Source: an uncultured Halieaceae bacterium (GTDB taxonomy: Bacteria > Pseudomonadota > Gammaproteobacteria > Pseudomonadales > Halieaceae). Taken from it: DNA of 64,000 nucleotides. A model generated the notes under the pieces. The model made no database searches and had not been told where the DNA came from. It worked only from the letters and a program-made list of their open reading frames with translations. The translations under genes were made by a program, and so were the position numbers. Positions 28,181 through 37,094 of the stretch are shown in pieces. Within the stretch, counting starts at the first letter, position 1. Each line of letters starts with the position of its first letter. The stretch covers positions 186,001 through 250,000 of the forward strand of contig CALJGI010000006.1 in the NCBI GenBank assembly GCA_938074045.1. Direction: 5' to 3'.

Positions 28181-28777
28181 ATGAATCAACAAAACCGCGC
28201 TGCGTGGACTTCGTTTGAGGAGACCACTCCAGCGGACTGGGAAGCGGTGATGGATTACGAAGCCCAGTTTAATGCCGGCCTGGTCGATCGACTGCTGGCA
28301 GATCTGAAACTCCTGGATGAACCCTGGACCGCCTATCCAGTTAATCGATTTCAGCATTCCCTGCAGTCGGCGACGCTGGCATTCGAAGACGGGGCTGATG
28401 AGGAAACGGTTGTGGCCGCTTTGCTACATGATATTGGCGATGTTGTTGCGCCCTACAACCATTGTGAGGTAGCCGCTGCGATTTTGAAGCCCTATGTGTC
28501 AGAAAAAACCTGGTGGATTGTTAAACACCACGGCGTATTTCAGGGCTATTACTACAACCATCATCTGGGAGGGGACCGACACGCCCGGGAGAACTACAGG
28601 GATAGCCCCTACTTTGAAGCGGCGGAGTACTTCTGCCACCACTACGACCAGAATGCCTTCGACCCGGAGTTTGTCAATAAGCCGCTGGATTTTTTCGAGC
28701 CCATGATGCGCCGAGTTTTCGGACAGCCGGTTGGCCACGCAGAGCAGGCCGAGCGTCGAGAAGATGCGCAGGAATGA
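28181..28777 (+). CDS. HD-domain protein, possible PhnZ-like diiron oxygenase or hydrolase
   Basis: 198 residues. Metal ligands of the HD superfamily are visible: FQHSLQSA (His59), LLHDIGD (His83, Asp84), His94 in YNHCEV, and VKHHGVFQ (His116/His117), with HYDQNAFD as a late Asp. The start HSLQ..A followed by GADEETVVAALLHDIG resembles the phosphonate oxygenases PhnZ/TmpB and myo-inositol oxygenase-type HD oxygenases more than ordinary HD phosphohydrolases, but this is a visual judgement. Reaction unknown. It lies 41 bases after the sterol desaturase gene and is probably cotranscribed. The molybdopterin oxidoreductase gene is convergent. Confidence 0.75.
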   Translation: MNQQNRAAWTSFEETTPADWEAVMDYEAQFNAGLVDRLLADLKLLDEPWTAYPVNRFQHSLQSATLAFEDGADEETVVAALLHDIGDVVAPYNHCEVAAAILKPYVSEKTWWIVKHHGVFQGYYYNHHLGGDRHARENYRDSPYFEAAEYFCHHYDQNAFDPEFVNKPLDFFEPMMRRVFGQPVGHAEQAERREDAQE

Positions 28778-28798
28778 TATCCCGCATGTGAACCGGCC

Positions 28799-30838
28799 TT
28801 ACAGACCGATTACATCTACCGTCGTATCGTTATAGCAGGCTCCCCCCGCTATATCGGCAACGTGCCCGGGCACCAAAGCGTTCAGGCTTTGGCCAGTGGG
28901 ACATGATCGCAGCCAGGCGCCCTTGGGCACACAGAGGGTGCCCGTTCGAATTTTGTCCGATAGTCGAAGCGGCAGTTCGACTTCACCCTGCGCATTGTAC
29001 AGGCGAATATTCTGCCCGCCGCTAAGCGATAGCGAGTGTGCATCTTGAGGATGCATTTCCACTTGCAGGTCTTTTTCGTGGCCGGCTACGCCACCGAAAG
29101 TTGAGTTGGTACGGTTCTCAGAGGCAGGACTGACCACGATAAAGCGATGGCTGGAGGGAAGCGGGCGGAAACGGGGTAGCCCTTCCCCACATTCCTCGTG
29201 CAGCGCGGTACTGTAGAGTTCTATTTTGCCGCTGGGCGTATCCAGTTTTGCGCCCCGCAAAACCGACTCAGAATTTTCCACCGTCATATCCACAGCTTCC
29301 ATGATCTTTACAGCAAGTGCGCTGCGCCCTCCAAGCGCCGGCGTGTCGCTGCTTACCGCTTGCTCAATCAACTGCTCGTCGGAATCAGAAAAACACGCCT
29401 CATCAAAACCAAAGCGCCGGGCCAGGCGACGAAACAGTTCAGTGTTTGCAACCGACTCCCCCACGGGCGGAATCACCGCTTCCGTGCGCTGGAGATATTG
29501 GTGTCCATAGGCTTTATAGATATCACTGTACTCAAGATGGGTTGAGGCGGGCAGTATAATGTCGGCGTAGGCCATGGAGTCTGTCATGCTTACTTCTGAG
29601 CCCACCACAAAAAGGTCTTCCCGTAGCAATGCTTCCTGCATGCGCCGGGCACGGGGATGGACGGCGACGGGATTGTGATTAAAAATAAAAACGGACTTTA
29701 TCGGCGTTGCTGAGCCGGGGTCGAGTATGTGTTCAGGCAGGTCGAGAACGCTGAATTTACGTAGCCCCGGTGGGGCCAGGTCTGATCTTTCCAGGGCTTC
29801 ATGTTGTATCGGAAAGAATCCGGAGACGTCACAGACACCTGCACCCGGCGGGCCGATGTTTCCGGTCAGCACGGGTAATGCGAATGCCGCACGAATACCG
29901 CCACCGCCATTGCGATTGCGCTCGGGGGCAACGCCCATGGATATCGCCGCCGGCGACAGCTCGCGCCACATATCTACAAACTTATGCAATTGATCGAGGG
30001 ATAAACCGCATATATCAGCTGCCCCATCCAGGGTGTATTTTTTGGCCTCAGCGAGAAACTCTTCTGACCCAACAACGTATTCAGCGATAAATTTGTGATC
30101 CAGGGCCCCCTGGCGGTCAAGTTCTGCTGCCACGGCGTATGCCAAAACAACATCCGTTCCAGGAATTATCGGGAGGAACAAATCCGCTTCCTCGGCTATG
30201 CGTATCCGCTTGGGGTCAATGACCACCAGCTTGGCACCACGTTTCCGCGCCTCGCGCAGTATCTTCACCAGGTGAAGGTGGGTGACGGTGATGTTGTTAC
30301 CCCACACGACGATGAGCTTTGACTCGGACAGCTCGGTGTAGGGAATACCACCAGCACTGCCAAAAACGCTTTCCCAGGCGGCGCCGGCAACACCAGCGCA
30401 CAGAGGTGAGGCATCGACCACACTGGCCCCGAGTTTATTGAAAAATCGGGTGGCCATGCTGCCGTGGTTCAATATACCCATGGGGCCGCCATAGGTGAGT
30501 GGTGCAATTGCTTCTGTTCCGTGTTGCGCGATGATCTGCTGGTAGCGTTGATAGATTTCGTCCAGCGCTTCGTCCCAGCTAATTCTCGCAAAGCGTCCTG
30601 AACCTTTGGCTCCTGTTCGCCTCAGTGGATGAGTAACACGGTCAGACCCATGTACCTGCTCCGCCAGACCGGTGGCAACCTTGGCGCATATTTTTCCTCG
30701 GGTGAAGGGATTGACGTCGCTGCCACGTACTTCCAATACCTTACCGGCCTTCACTCCGATGGACATGCTGCAGGTGTCAGCGCAGTCGAGTGGGCATACG
30801 GTGGGGTGATATGAAACTTGCGGATCAACGCTTCTCAT
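28799..30838 (-). CDS. Molybdopterin oxidoreductase with N-terminal [4Fe-4S] motif
   Basis: 679 residues of the DMSO-reductase superfamily. The N-terminal iron-sulphur motif is Cys15-x3-Cys19-x3-Cys23-x27-Cys51 (HPTVCPLDCADTCSM, GKICAK). Molybdopterin-binding segments include RISWDEALDEIYQRY, VVWGNNITVTHLH, VVIDPKRIRIAEEADLFLPIIPGTD and a C-terminal domain with VEMHPQDAHSL. A Cys in DASPLCAGVAG may be the Mo ligand. There is no Tat signal, so it is likely cytoplasmic, and no electron-transfer subunit is encoded next to it. Substrate cannot be named. BCCT transporter gene lies 30 bases upstream on the same strand. Confidence 0.9.
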   Translation of the reverse strand: MRSVDPQVSYHPTVCPLDCADTCSMSIGVKAGKVLEVRGSDVNPFTRGKICAKVATGLAEQVHGSDRVTHPLRRTGAKGSGRFARISWDEALDEIYQRYQQIIAQHGTEAIAPLTYGGPMGILNHGSMATRFFNKLGASVVDASPLCAGVAGAAWESVFGSAGGIPYTELSESKLIVVWGNNITVTHLHLVKILREARKRGAKLVVIDPKRIRIAEEADLFLPIIPGTDVVLAYAVAAELDRQGALDHKFIAEYVVGSEEFLAEAKKYTLDGAADICGLSLDQLHKFVDMWRELSPAAISMGVAPERNRNGGGGIRAAFALPVLTGNIGPPGAGVCDVSGFFPIQHEALERSDLAPPGLRKFSVLDLPEHILDPGSATPIKSVFIFNHNPVAVHPRARRMQEALLREDLFVVGSEVSMTDSMAYADIILPASTHLEYSDIYKAYGHQYLQRTEAVIPPVGESVANTELFRRLARRFGFDEACFSDSDEQLIEQAVSSDTPALGGRSALAVKIMEAVDMTVENSESVLRGAKLDTPSGKIELYSTALHEECGEGLPRFRPLPSSHRFIVVSPASENRTNSTFGGVAGHEKDLQVEMHPQDAHSLSLSGGQNIRLYNAQGEVELPLRLSDKIRTGTLCVPKGAWLRSCPTGQSLNALVPGHVADIAGGACYNDTTVDVIGL

Positions 30839-30868
30839 CGCTGTGGGTCTCTCGTTTATGCCAGCAGG

Positions 30869-32467
30869 CTATTCGACACCGTCAACGTCTTTGCGGAGCC
30901 ATTTGTAGAAAGTGTAGCTCATCATAAAAAATACGGGAATGAGGGGTATTGAGGAGATGACGGTAATGGACTTTACTGTCTCTTCTATGTCATTGCTCAC
31001 GGTCCCGGCGACCATCAGACCGATGGCTACCAGACCCAGAACGCAGGCCCACAGCAATCGATTTTTGCGGCCAGGTTCTTCGTTACTGGGTAGGTTTTTT
31101 GAGCAGATGCTCGCCAGAACAAAAGCGGCCGAATCAAATGTCGTAGCATAAAAAATAACTGACAGCAGTGTTACCACGGCCAGGATAAAACCTCTTGCTG
31201 GCAGGTGGCTGATTACCACTGCTACCAGGCCTCCCATGCCGCGATCATTGAGAACCGCAGCAGTATCCAGAATGCCGTTCAATTCCAGGTGGAGTACATA
31301 GGCCCCGGCAATCGACATAAAACTGATGGCGCCGAAACTGCCGATGCCAATGACGCCGCAGATGTACTGCTTGATGGTTCTGCCCCTGGAAATGCGTCCG
31401 AAGAACAGTCCCATCATGGGTACATAGGCCAGCCACCAAGCCCAGTAAAAGATTGTCCAGCTTTCTGGAAAGCCGCTTTTGGCAATGGGGTCGGTCCAGA
31501 AACTCATGCGCAACATATTATCCAGCATCAAGCCGATGCTGTTGGTGGTAATGGACATGATGAAAGAGGTGGGACCGATAAACAGCACGAATACCATAAC
31601 GAAGATCATCAACACCAGGTTTATGTCTGAAAGGACTTTGATGCCGCGTTTCAGTCCAAGATAGGCGCTGGTCCCAAATATCGCAGTCCAGAGTATGATG
31701 ACAAAAATCTTTGTCATCAGGGTGTCGGGTGCACCTGTCAGTTCGACAAGCAGAGACGAGACCAGGGGTACGCCAAAACCCAGTGACGTAGCTGCCCCGG
31801 CGACAACACTAAGTAGGACAAAGATATCCAGCGCATTGCGGGATTTTATGTTCTGTTCCGGGATAAATTCATCACAAGATGAACTGATGCGCATTTCCTG
31901 CTTGTTTTTTACAAACAACATGTAAGCAATGGGTAGGCCCGGAAGGCAGTATATCGCCCAGGGGATAACGCTCCAGTGATACAGGGGGTACATATGAGCC
32001 CACTCAAAAGCTTCATTGCTGTGTGGCTCAATACCGAAGGGTGGCGTCTGCAGATAGAATATGGGTTCGGCAAATCCCCAGGCGATCAGACTCGCTCCCA
32101 TGCTGGCCGTGAACATCATCGCCGCCCAGCTGAATGTTGAGTATTCGGGGGGTTCGTCCGCCGCTCCCAGCTTTACATCTCCATAGCGGCCGAATGCCAG
32201 CCATCCGCAGAATGCAACAGGCATGATTCCAGCCAACAAATAAAACCATCCGACCTTGTCAGTCAATAAATCCCGCAGTGCTCTTGTACTGGTTGCGGCG
32301 TCCTCAGGGTCTGCAATCAGAAACAAGGCAAACATCAGGACCAGGGCGAGTGAGATTGAAAATACGGTCTTGTCGAGAATGGGTTTGTAGTTTGGGTCAG
32401 ATGAATCTGCGTTGCTGTCCTGTTCCATTTTTTGTTTTTCTATTTCTGTTGGCTGGGTAGAGCGCAC
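30869..32467 (-). CDS. BCCT-family (betaine/choline/carnitine) transporter
   Basis: 532 residues with about 12 membrane helices. The BCCT signature is clear: TIFYWAWWLAYVPMMGLFFG followed by RISRGRTIKQY, which includes the tryptophan-rich substrate box on helix 8. The N-terminal soluble tail is short (about 35 residues) and a basic/acidic C-terminus (KWLRKDVDGVE) follows the last helix. Family members import quaternary ammonium compounds or related zwitterions with Na+ or H+, or exchange them. It precedes the molybdopterin oxidoreductase gene by 30 bases, so transport and oxidation of one compound are possible (inference). Confidence 0.92.
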   Translation of the reverse strand: MRSTQPTEIEKQKMEQDSNADSSDPNYKPILDKTVFSISLALVLMFALFLIADPEDAATSTRALRDLLTDKVGWFYLLAGIMPVAFCGWLAFGRYGDVKLGAADEPPEYSTFSWAAMMFTASMGASLIAWGFAEPIFYLQTPPFGIEPHSNEAFEWAHMYPLYHWSVIPWAIYCLPGLPIAYMLFVKNKQEMRISSSCDEFIPEQNIKSRNALDIFVLLSVVAGAATSLGFGVPLVSSLLVELTGAPDTLMTKIFVIILWTAIFGTSAYLGLKRGIKVLSDINLVLMIFVMVFVLFIGPTSFIMSITTNSIGLMLDNMLRMSFWTDPIAKSGFPESWTIFYWAWWLAYVPMMGLFFGRISRGRTIKQYICGVIGIGSFGAISFMSIAGAYVLHLELNGILDTAAVLNDRGMGGLVAVVISHLPARGFILAVVTLLSVIFYATTFDSAAFVLASICSKNLPSNEEPGRKNRLLWACVLGLVAIGLMVAGTVSNDIEETVKSITVISSIPLIPVFFMMSYTFYKWLRKDVDGVE

Positions 32468-32535
32468 ACAATAACACCAATGTGAGTAAGCGGTAACGTG
32501 ATGGGCTGTTCTAGAGTGTAAAAGGATTCCCCGGG

Positions 32536-33405
32536 CTACCTGTTATTCCAGGGGAAGAGCACAGGCGTTCTCTCCAGGTATGCCTGATATTCGGCTGATT
32601 CTCCCCAGCGCTTTTTGGCCATGTATTCCAGTAGGGGTACACCGCTGATACGGGTCAGCAGTAGATAGACAAAGCAGGGGGAAAGCAGCGTCATCAATTG
32701 CCAACCCTGGAGTTGCGGCAGCGCGGCCAACGCAATACCCAGCCACAGAAGTATCTCACCCACATAGTTTGGATGCCGGGAGTAACTCCAAAGGCCGGTT
32801 TGAATGAATGGAGATGATTTGTCTGGATCGGCGCGAAAGCGGCGCTTCTGGCTGTCAGCAACGACTTCAGCCGTAAACCCAAAAAGCCATAGCGTAACTC
32901 CTGCAAGCGTAACTGCAGTCACGGGAAACGGTTCGGCGCTGGTCAGTGCCGCCAGTCCAGCAGAAAAGGTGAAAAACACCCACAGGCCCTGTAGTGTCCA
33001 GGTTCGCAGAAAGAGCGGAAAACTGGGTTTTATTTTGTCAAAGCGTACATCCTTGCCATCGGCTCTTATGCGCAAGAATAGAAAACCCCCCAATCTTGTC
33101 GCCCATACGATGACCATGCCGGCGACAAGAACTCGTCCCAGATCGATTTGACTCGCGTGGTACAACGATGACAGGGCCAGGCCTATGTAGGTTAAACTGC
33201 CCACGAGGTCGTAGTACTTTTCGGTTTGGTAAATGTAGGCTGGAATAAAGCACATCCATTGCACCGCGAATGCGAGCGCGGCGCACCACCAGAACAGCGG
33301 CAAACCATAAAGCACCGAGCCGTGTGTGCCGCCAGCCACGGCCAGAGCGGCGGCAATAGCAACCGCCGCCAATGTACCCAGGGTCGCAGATAGTGTAGTT
33401 TTCAT
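32536..33405 (-). CDS. DUF1295 family membrane protein (steroid 5-alpha-reductase/ICMT-like)
   Basis: 289 residues with six to eight membrane helices. The C-terminal half carries the family pattern FTAEVVADSQKRRFRADPD, LWSYSRHPNYVGEILLWLG, which is the cofactor-binding region shared by DUF1295, isoprenylcysteine methyltransferases and steroid 5-alpha-reductases. The N-terminus is hydrophobic and may be an uncleaved signal (ATLGTLAAVAIAAALAVAGG). The reaction is not established for this family. It is on the same strand as the BCCT gene (68 bases away) and divergent from the NUDIX gene. Confidence 0.88.
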   Translation of the reverse strand: MKTTLSATLGTLAAVAIAAALAVAGGTHGSVLYGLPLFWWCAALAFAVQWMCFIPAYIYQTEKYYDLVGSLTYIGLALSSLYHASQIDLGRVLVAGMVIVWATRLGGFLFLRIRADGKDVRFDKIKPSFPLFLRTWTLQGLWVFFTFSAGLAALTSAEPFPVTAVTLAGVTLWLFGFTAEVVADSQKRRFRADPDKSSPFIQTGLWSYSRHPNYVGEILLWLGIALAALPQLQGWQLMTLLSPCFVYLLLTRISGVPLLEYMAKKRWGESAEYQAYLERTPVLFPWNNR

Positions 33406-33469
33406 AGGCCCATGCTAATGACAGATTCAGCTACACGCAAACAGTATGTACCCGAAGTGAAGTAACGAG

Positions 33470-34183
33470 ATGACCAAAAACTCTGAACCCAGAACCGCCG
33501 CCACTGTGGTGCTATTGCGGGATGGTAAAAACGGCCCTGAAACCTTGCTGTTACAGCGCAACAAGGCGGTGAAATTTGCCGGTGGTATGTGGGTTTTCCC
33601 CGGCGGTTCGCTGGATCCTGAGGACTGGGAACAGGGTGACAATGAGGAATCAAAAGCCGCTCGCATAGGTGCTGCCCGGGAGGCTGGTGAAGAATCAGGG
33701 TTGGATGTGGACCCTGATCTCATGGTTCAGATAAGCCACTGGACCACGCCGGAAGCCGAGCCGAAACGATTTTATACCTGGTTTTTTCTGGCATTGGTGG
33801 CAGATGAGCCAGACGTTGCCATCGATCACAGTGAGATAACTGACCATCTATGGATTAACGTTGACGAGGCGGTGCAACGCCATGAGAGCAATGACCTGGG
33901 TTTGTTTCCGCCAACGATTATGACCTTGCGGCGGCTACAGGGATTTCTCAGCGCTGAAGACGCCATGATAGATGTGGCCGCCCGTGAACCGGTCGATGTT
34001 TTTCCGGTGTTCGCCGGGACTGAAGATGGTATTGCGGTCATGTTCCGAGGTGATGCGGGTTATGACACGTCTGATCCCTCCACGCCAGGAGCGCGACACC
34101 GGGCTGTGATAGCTGATGGCATCTGGCGCTACCAATACGAGGGGCTCGATCCCGCCGATGAGCCGCGTCTCGATGGGGCTTGA
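33470..34183 (+). CDS. NUDIX hydrolase
   Basis: 237 residues. The Nudix box is seen as GSLDPEDWEQGDNEESKAA followed by REAGEESGL, with a longer than usual insertion before the REAGEE helix. The start ATVVLLRDGKNGPETLLLQR is the typical first strand, and AVKFAGGMWVFPGG leads into the box. The larger size fits CoA-diphosphatase-like or NUDT7/8/19-like members rather than MutT. Expected to cleave a nucleoside diphosphate linked to another moiety. The start is ATG 33470, preceded by a purine-rich AAGTAACGAG. Confidence 0.88.
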   Translation: MTKNSEPRTAATVVLLRDGKNGPETLLLQRNKAVKFAGGMWVFPGGSLDPEDWEQGDNEESKAARIGAAREAGEESGLDVDPDLMVQISHWTTPEAEPKRFYTWFFLALVADEPDVAIDHSEITDHLWINVDEAVQRHESNDLGLFPPTIMTLRRLQGFLSAEDAMIDVAAREPVDVFPVFAGTEDGIAVMFRGDAGYDTSDPSTPGARHRAVIADGIWRYQYEGLDPADEPRLDGA

Positions 34184-34215
34184 GGCGCTTCGAACCGGTT
34201 TTCAATTTGACGTCG

Positions 34216-34629
34216 TCAGCTTTCTGGTCGCTGGCCACCACAAATGACATCGGTGACTGTTTCGGTGTCCATATATTCCTTTAGTTGTAACAACTTGCCA
34301 TCCCGCCACACAAACAGAAAATGATAGTGGTTGGTGTAGTACTTGCCGGAGACATGCGTTCCCTCACCGGTGGCCTCAACCGCTACCCGGTCATCTTCGG
34401 CTGTCATATGGTGAATGGTGTAGCTTAAGCCCTCGGGAAATGACTCGAGCACGCTGCCTGCAAACTGGCGTATGGTCGGCTTGTCATAGGTGCCAGAAAT
34501 CATTGTTTTGCCCATGGTGAAAAGCTGTCCATCATCGGCGTAGCTGTCGGCGATAAAATTGGCATCACCTGATCCTATCGCACCTACAAACTCCCGTGTC
34601 AGTGCTTTGTTTTTCTCGACGTCACTCAC
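34216..34629 (-). CDS. SnoaL-like / nuclear transport factor 2 fold protein
   Basis: 137 residues with the cone-shaped NTF2 pattern: NKALTREFVGAIGSGD, FIADSYADDGQLFTMG, VAVEATGEGTHVSGKYYTNH, and WRDGKLLQLKEYMDTE. The EYxDT ending is characteristic of ketosteroid-isomerase-like SnoaL proteins, which include small hydrolases, isomerases and binding proteins, so a reaction cannot be assigned. It starts 52 bases... from the stop codon of the luciferase-like gene upstream on the same strand, so they may be cotranscribed with it and the P450. Confidence 0.85.
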   Translation of the reverse strand: MSDVEKNKALTREFVGAIGSGDANFIADSYADDGQLFTMGKTMISGTYDKPTIRQFAGSVLESFPEGLSYTIHHMTAEDDRVAVEATGEGTHVSGKYYTNHYHFLFVWRDGKLLQLKEYMDTETVTDVICGGQRPES

Positions 34630-34680
34630 CTTTATCTCCTTGATATCAATATCGCAGTATTGCTTTTCTGTATTGGCTAC

Positions 34681-35709
34681 TCAGGCGCGCAAAATATTCA
34701 TTTGCTGCTCCAGCACCTCGGTGCTGAAGTTTGGTGTAAGAATAGTTCTGTCGATAATGCCACCAAATCGTTCCTTCAGTTGATGAGCAATCTCCAGCGG
34801 GGCGCCCACAACCGCGAAGGCCTCCAGCATCTCGTCGGTAATCTCATTGGGCAACTGATCCCACTGTCCTTCTTTTGTCATACGGTTGAGACGGGGTTGC
34901 AGATCCCCCCAGCCGTGAGTGTCCAGTACGGTTTTGTAAGCTGGTGTGGAGGCATAGAAACCAATCCGGTACTTGATCGAAGCCTTTTCTTTCTCCAGCT
35001 GCTCTTCTGTTTCTCCGCTGACCACAAAAACGGGAAACTGGATCTGAAAGTCTTCCAGACTCCTGCCATGCGCGGCCAGATCTGCCTCCAGTTTGGGCAA
35101 CATGACTTCCTTAAAATGCTTCTCGGTGCAGAACGAATGAATGATGATGCCGTCTGCGACAGCGGTGGCCGTTTCCATCATCAACGGCCCCACTGCTGCC
35201 ATCAGCACCGGGGGTGCGCCGAATTCAGTATTGGTCGGTGTAAACTCCGGAGTCATCAATCGGTGTTGATAACTTTCGCCCACATAATTGAGTGGCTCAC
35301 CTTCATACCAACACGCCCAGATAGCCCGCATCGCCTCGATGTATTCGCGCATCTGTTTGGCGGGTCCATTCCAGGGCATGCCGAATCTCTTGGTAACGTG
35401 GGGTTTGATCTGTGAGCCCAGTCCCAGGGTAAAGCGCCCACGGGAGTAGGCGTTCAGGTCATGGCCTATATTCGCCATGTTCATGGGATTGCGAGCCAGG
35501 GCGACGGCAATCGACGTCCGCAGCTCGATGCTTTTTGTCTGAGCGGCAGCGATAGCCAGTGGCATAAAAGGTTCGTGGGCAATTTCGGCAACCAGCAGGC
35601 CGTCGTAACCCAGTTCTTCCAGCTCCTGGGCCCGTCTCACCAGCTTGTCGGTGTCGTGAAACTCGCCGGCGAAGCCGAAGCCGCCGTCAATCTTGATGGT
35701 CTTTGCCAT
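34681..35709 (-). CDS. Luciferase-like monooxygenase, F420-dependent class (TIGR03617-like)
   Basis: 342 residues. Luciferase-like fold motifs: RAQELEELGYDGLLVAEIAH, ELRTSIAVALARNPMNMANI, FTLGLGSQIKPHVTKRFGM. The signature RFxLGLGSQIKPHxxRRF is typical of the TIGR03617 group of F420-type oxidoreductases. The C-terminal VVGAPLEIAHQLKERFGG is also standard. It probably reduces or oxidises a small carbonyl or enone compound with F420 or flavin; the cofactor is not proven. On the same strand as the SnoaL-like gene downstream and the P450 gene upstream (83 bases). Confidence 0.9.
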   Translation of the reverse strand: MAKTIKIDGGFGFAGEFHDTDKLVRRAQELEELGYDGLLVAEIAHEPFMPLAIAAAQTKSIELRTSIAVALARNPMNMANIGHDLNAYSRGRFTLGLGSQIKPHVTKRFGMPWNGPAKQMREYIEAMRAIWACWYEGEPLNYVGESYQHRLMTPEFTPTNTEFGAPPVLMAAVGPLMMETATAVADGIIIHSFCTEKHFKEVMLPKLEADLAAHGRSLEDFQIQFPVFVVSGETEEQLEKEKASIKYRIGFYASTPAYKTVLDTHGWGDLQPRLNRMTKEGQWDQLPNEITDEMLEAFAVVGAPLEIAHQLKERFGGIIDRTILTPNFSTEVLEQQMNILRA

Positions 35710-35792
35710 TTTATCTGTCCCTGTTTGTAATCAGTCGGTGTCCTGGCGGCAGTTTAAACAACTCTATGGGGGATAGGCAGTGATTCGACCCC

Positions 35793-36935
35793 TTATGCAT
35801 TGATGGTCAGGGCCGCATAACCCCGGGCCCAGTGCGATAAGCGCCAGCGGGACTCTGCTATCTCGTAGTCTGGGTAGGCTGACAACAGGCGTGGGAAGTA
35901 GGCCTTTGCTTCCAGTCGTGCCAGGTGTTGACCTATGCACTTGTGTAAGCCAAAACCCAGGGCCAGGTGATCCTTGTTGGGTCGCTCAATATCAAAGCTG
36001 TCCGGATCAGAGTAATGCTGGGGATCATGATTGGCGGCAGCAAAAACCAGACTGATTTCAGCGCCGTTGGGAATGACGGTGCCGTCTATGTCCAGATCCT
36101 GGGTCAGGCGTCGGGGCAGTCCCTGGGCGGGTGGATCAAAGCGCAACATTTCTTCGATGGCTCCATCCAGCATTTGCGGGTTCTCAATTAATTTTTGTCT
36201 CTGCTCCGGAAAACGAGCAAGTAGCGCCGTGCCATTGCCGAGCAGATTAATGGTGGTGTCTACGCTGGCAAAACCCAGGCAATTGGCAAAAATACTGGTC
36301 TCCTCCGACGTCAATACGCCGGCCGACTCCTGGCTCACCAGCCAACTGAGGTGATCATCGTCGGGTTGGTGACGCTTTTCCTCCAGCACTTGGTCGATAA
36401 GTGCCGCGAAATCATCCAGCGTCTTAACCGCGAGTTCAGGTGTGGCGTTTTCGTTGGACAAGGGGTCGGCCCCCATCAGTATGTTGCCGATATCGTGCCA
36501 TTGATCGACGGCGGAGGCGGGAAAGCCCAGAAACCGTGTCATAAACTGCTGGGGCAGCATTCTAACCACGTCATTGTAGATATCGATGGTGCCGGAGGCG
36601 GGGAGCGAGGCGAACAGGCCCTCGACAATGTCGTTAACGAGGGGCTCCAGCTGCGCGATAACACCCCGGGAAAATTCCGGGATGATGGCTTTGCGAACGG
36701 TGTTGTGCAAATCGCCATCCGTGGTGGCCAAAGAGGGTATATAACTATGGCCAGTCTCTCCGTTCAGCGTACCCTCGGAGTGACGTAGCAGTCTGCGCAC
36801 GTCCTCATAGCGGGTGATCATCCATATATTGCGACTGGCATCAAAGTACGCCGGGTGGTTTTCCCGCAACACGGCGTAGCGCTCATAGATATTGTCGTGG
36901 TAGTCAGAGGAGAGGACGTCAACGAGGGCGTTCAT
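35793..36935 (-). CDS. Cytochrome P450
   Basis: 380 residues, slightly short for a bacterial P450 but with all core elements. The heme loop is LALGFGLHKCIGQHLARLE with the axial Cys, the I-helix oxygen-binding motif is FASVDTTINLLGNG, the K-helix ExxR is in EEMLRFDPP, and PRRL follows. Soluble class I type, needing ferredoxin and ferredoxin reductase, which are not encoded here. The C-terminus (LSHWARGYAALTINA) is close to the family ending. It may act on a terpenoid, fatty acid or steroid-like substrate (inference from the neighbourhood of other lipid oxidoreductases). Confidence 0.92.
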   Translation of the reverse strand: MNALVDVLSSDYHDNIYERYAVLRENHPAYFDASRNIWMITRYEDVRRLLRHSEGTLNGETGHSYIPSLATTDGDLHNTVRKAIIPEFSRGVIAQLEPLVNDIVEGLFASLPASGTIDIYNDVVRMLPQQFMTRFLGFPASAVDQWHDIGNILMGADPLSNENATPELAVKTLDDFAALIDQVLEEKRHQPDDDHLSWLVSQESAGVLTSEETSIFANCLGFASVDTTINLLGNGTALLARFPEQRQKLIENPQMLDGAIEEMLRFDPPAQGLPRRLTQDLDIDGTVIPNGAEISLVFAAANHDPQHYSDPDSFDIERPNKDHLALGFGLHKCIGQHLARLEAKAYFPRLLSAYPDYEIAESRWRLSHWARGYAALTINA

Positions 36936-37059
36936 TGGGGGAGTGCTCCTGTATTCCCTGTCAGATGAGCTAACACTACAGATACGAGAGGCTGACCGCC
37001 ATCGCGTCTAGTTTGAAATGCTCGACTCCGTGGGTCTGTGTGTCTCCGACGCCGATCGG

Positions 37060-37086
37060 CTTGCCAAGCTACTACAGAACTTGCCA
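37060..37086. repeat. Direct repeat pair cttgcca, 20-base period, upstream of the P450 gene
   Basis: cttgcca occurs at 37060-37066 and 37080-37086, two helical turns apart, in the 159-base gap between the LysR gene stop and the P450 start. A perfect 10-base palindrome gccgatcggc adjoins at 37051-37060. This could be an operator for the P450 gene, but it could also be chance. Confidence 0.25.
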
Positions 37087-37094
37087 GCAATTCT

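Noticed and set aside
28799..30838. Selenocysteine in the molybdopterin oxidoreductase (as in formate dehydrogenase)
   Set aside because: The frame is complete without any internal TGA, and a Cys occupies the candidate Mo-ligand position.
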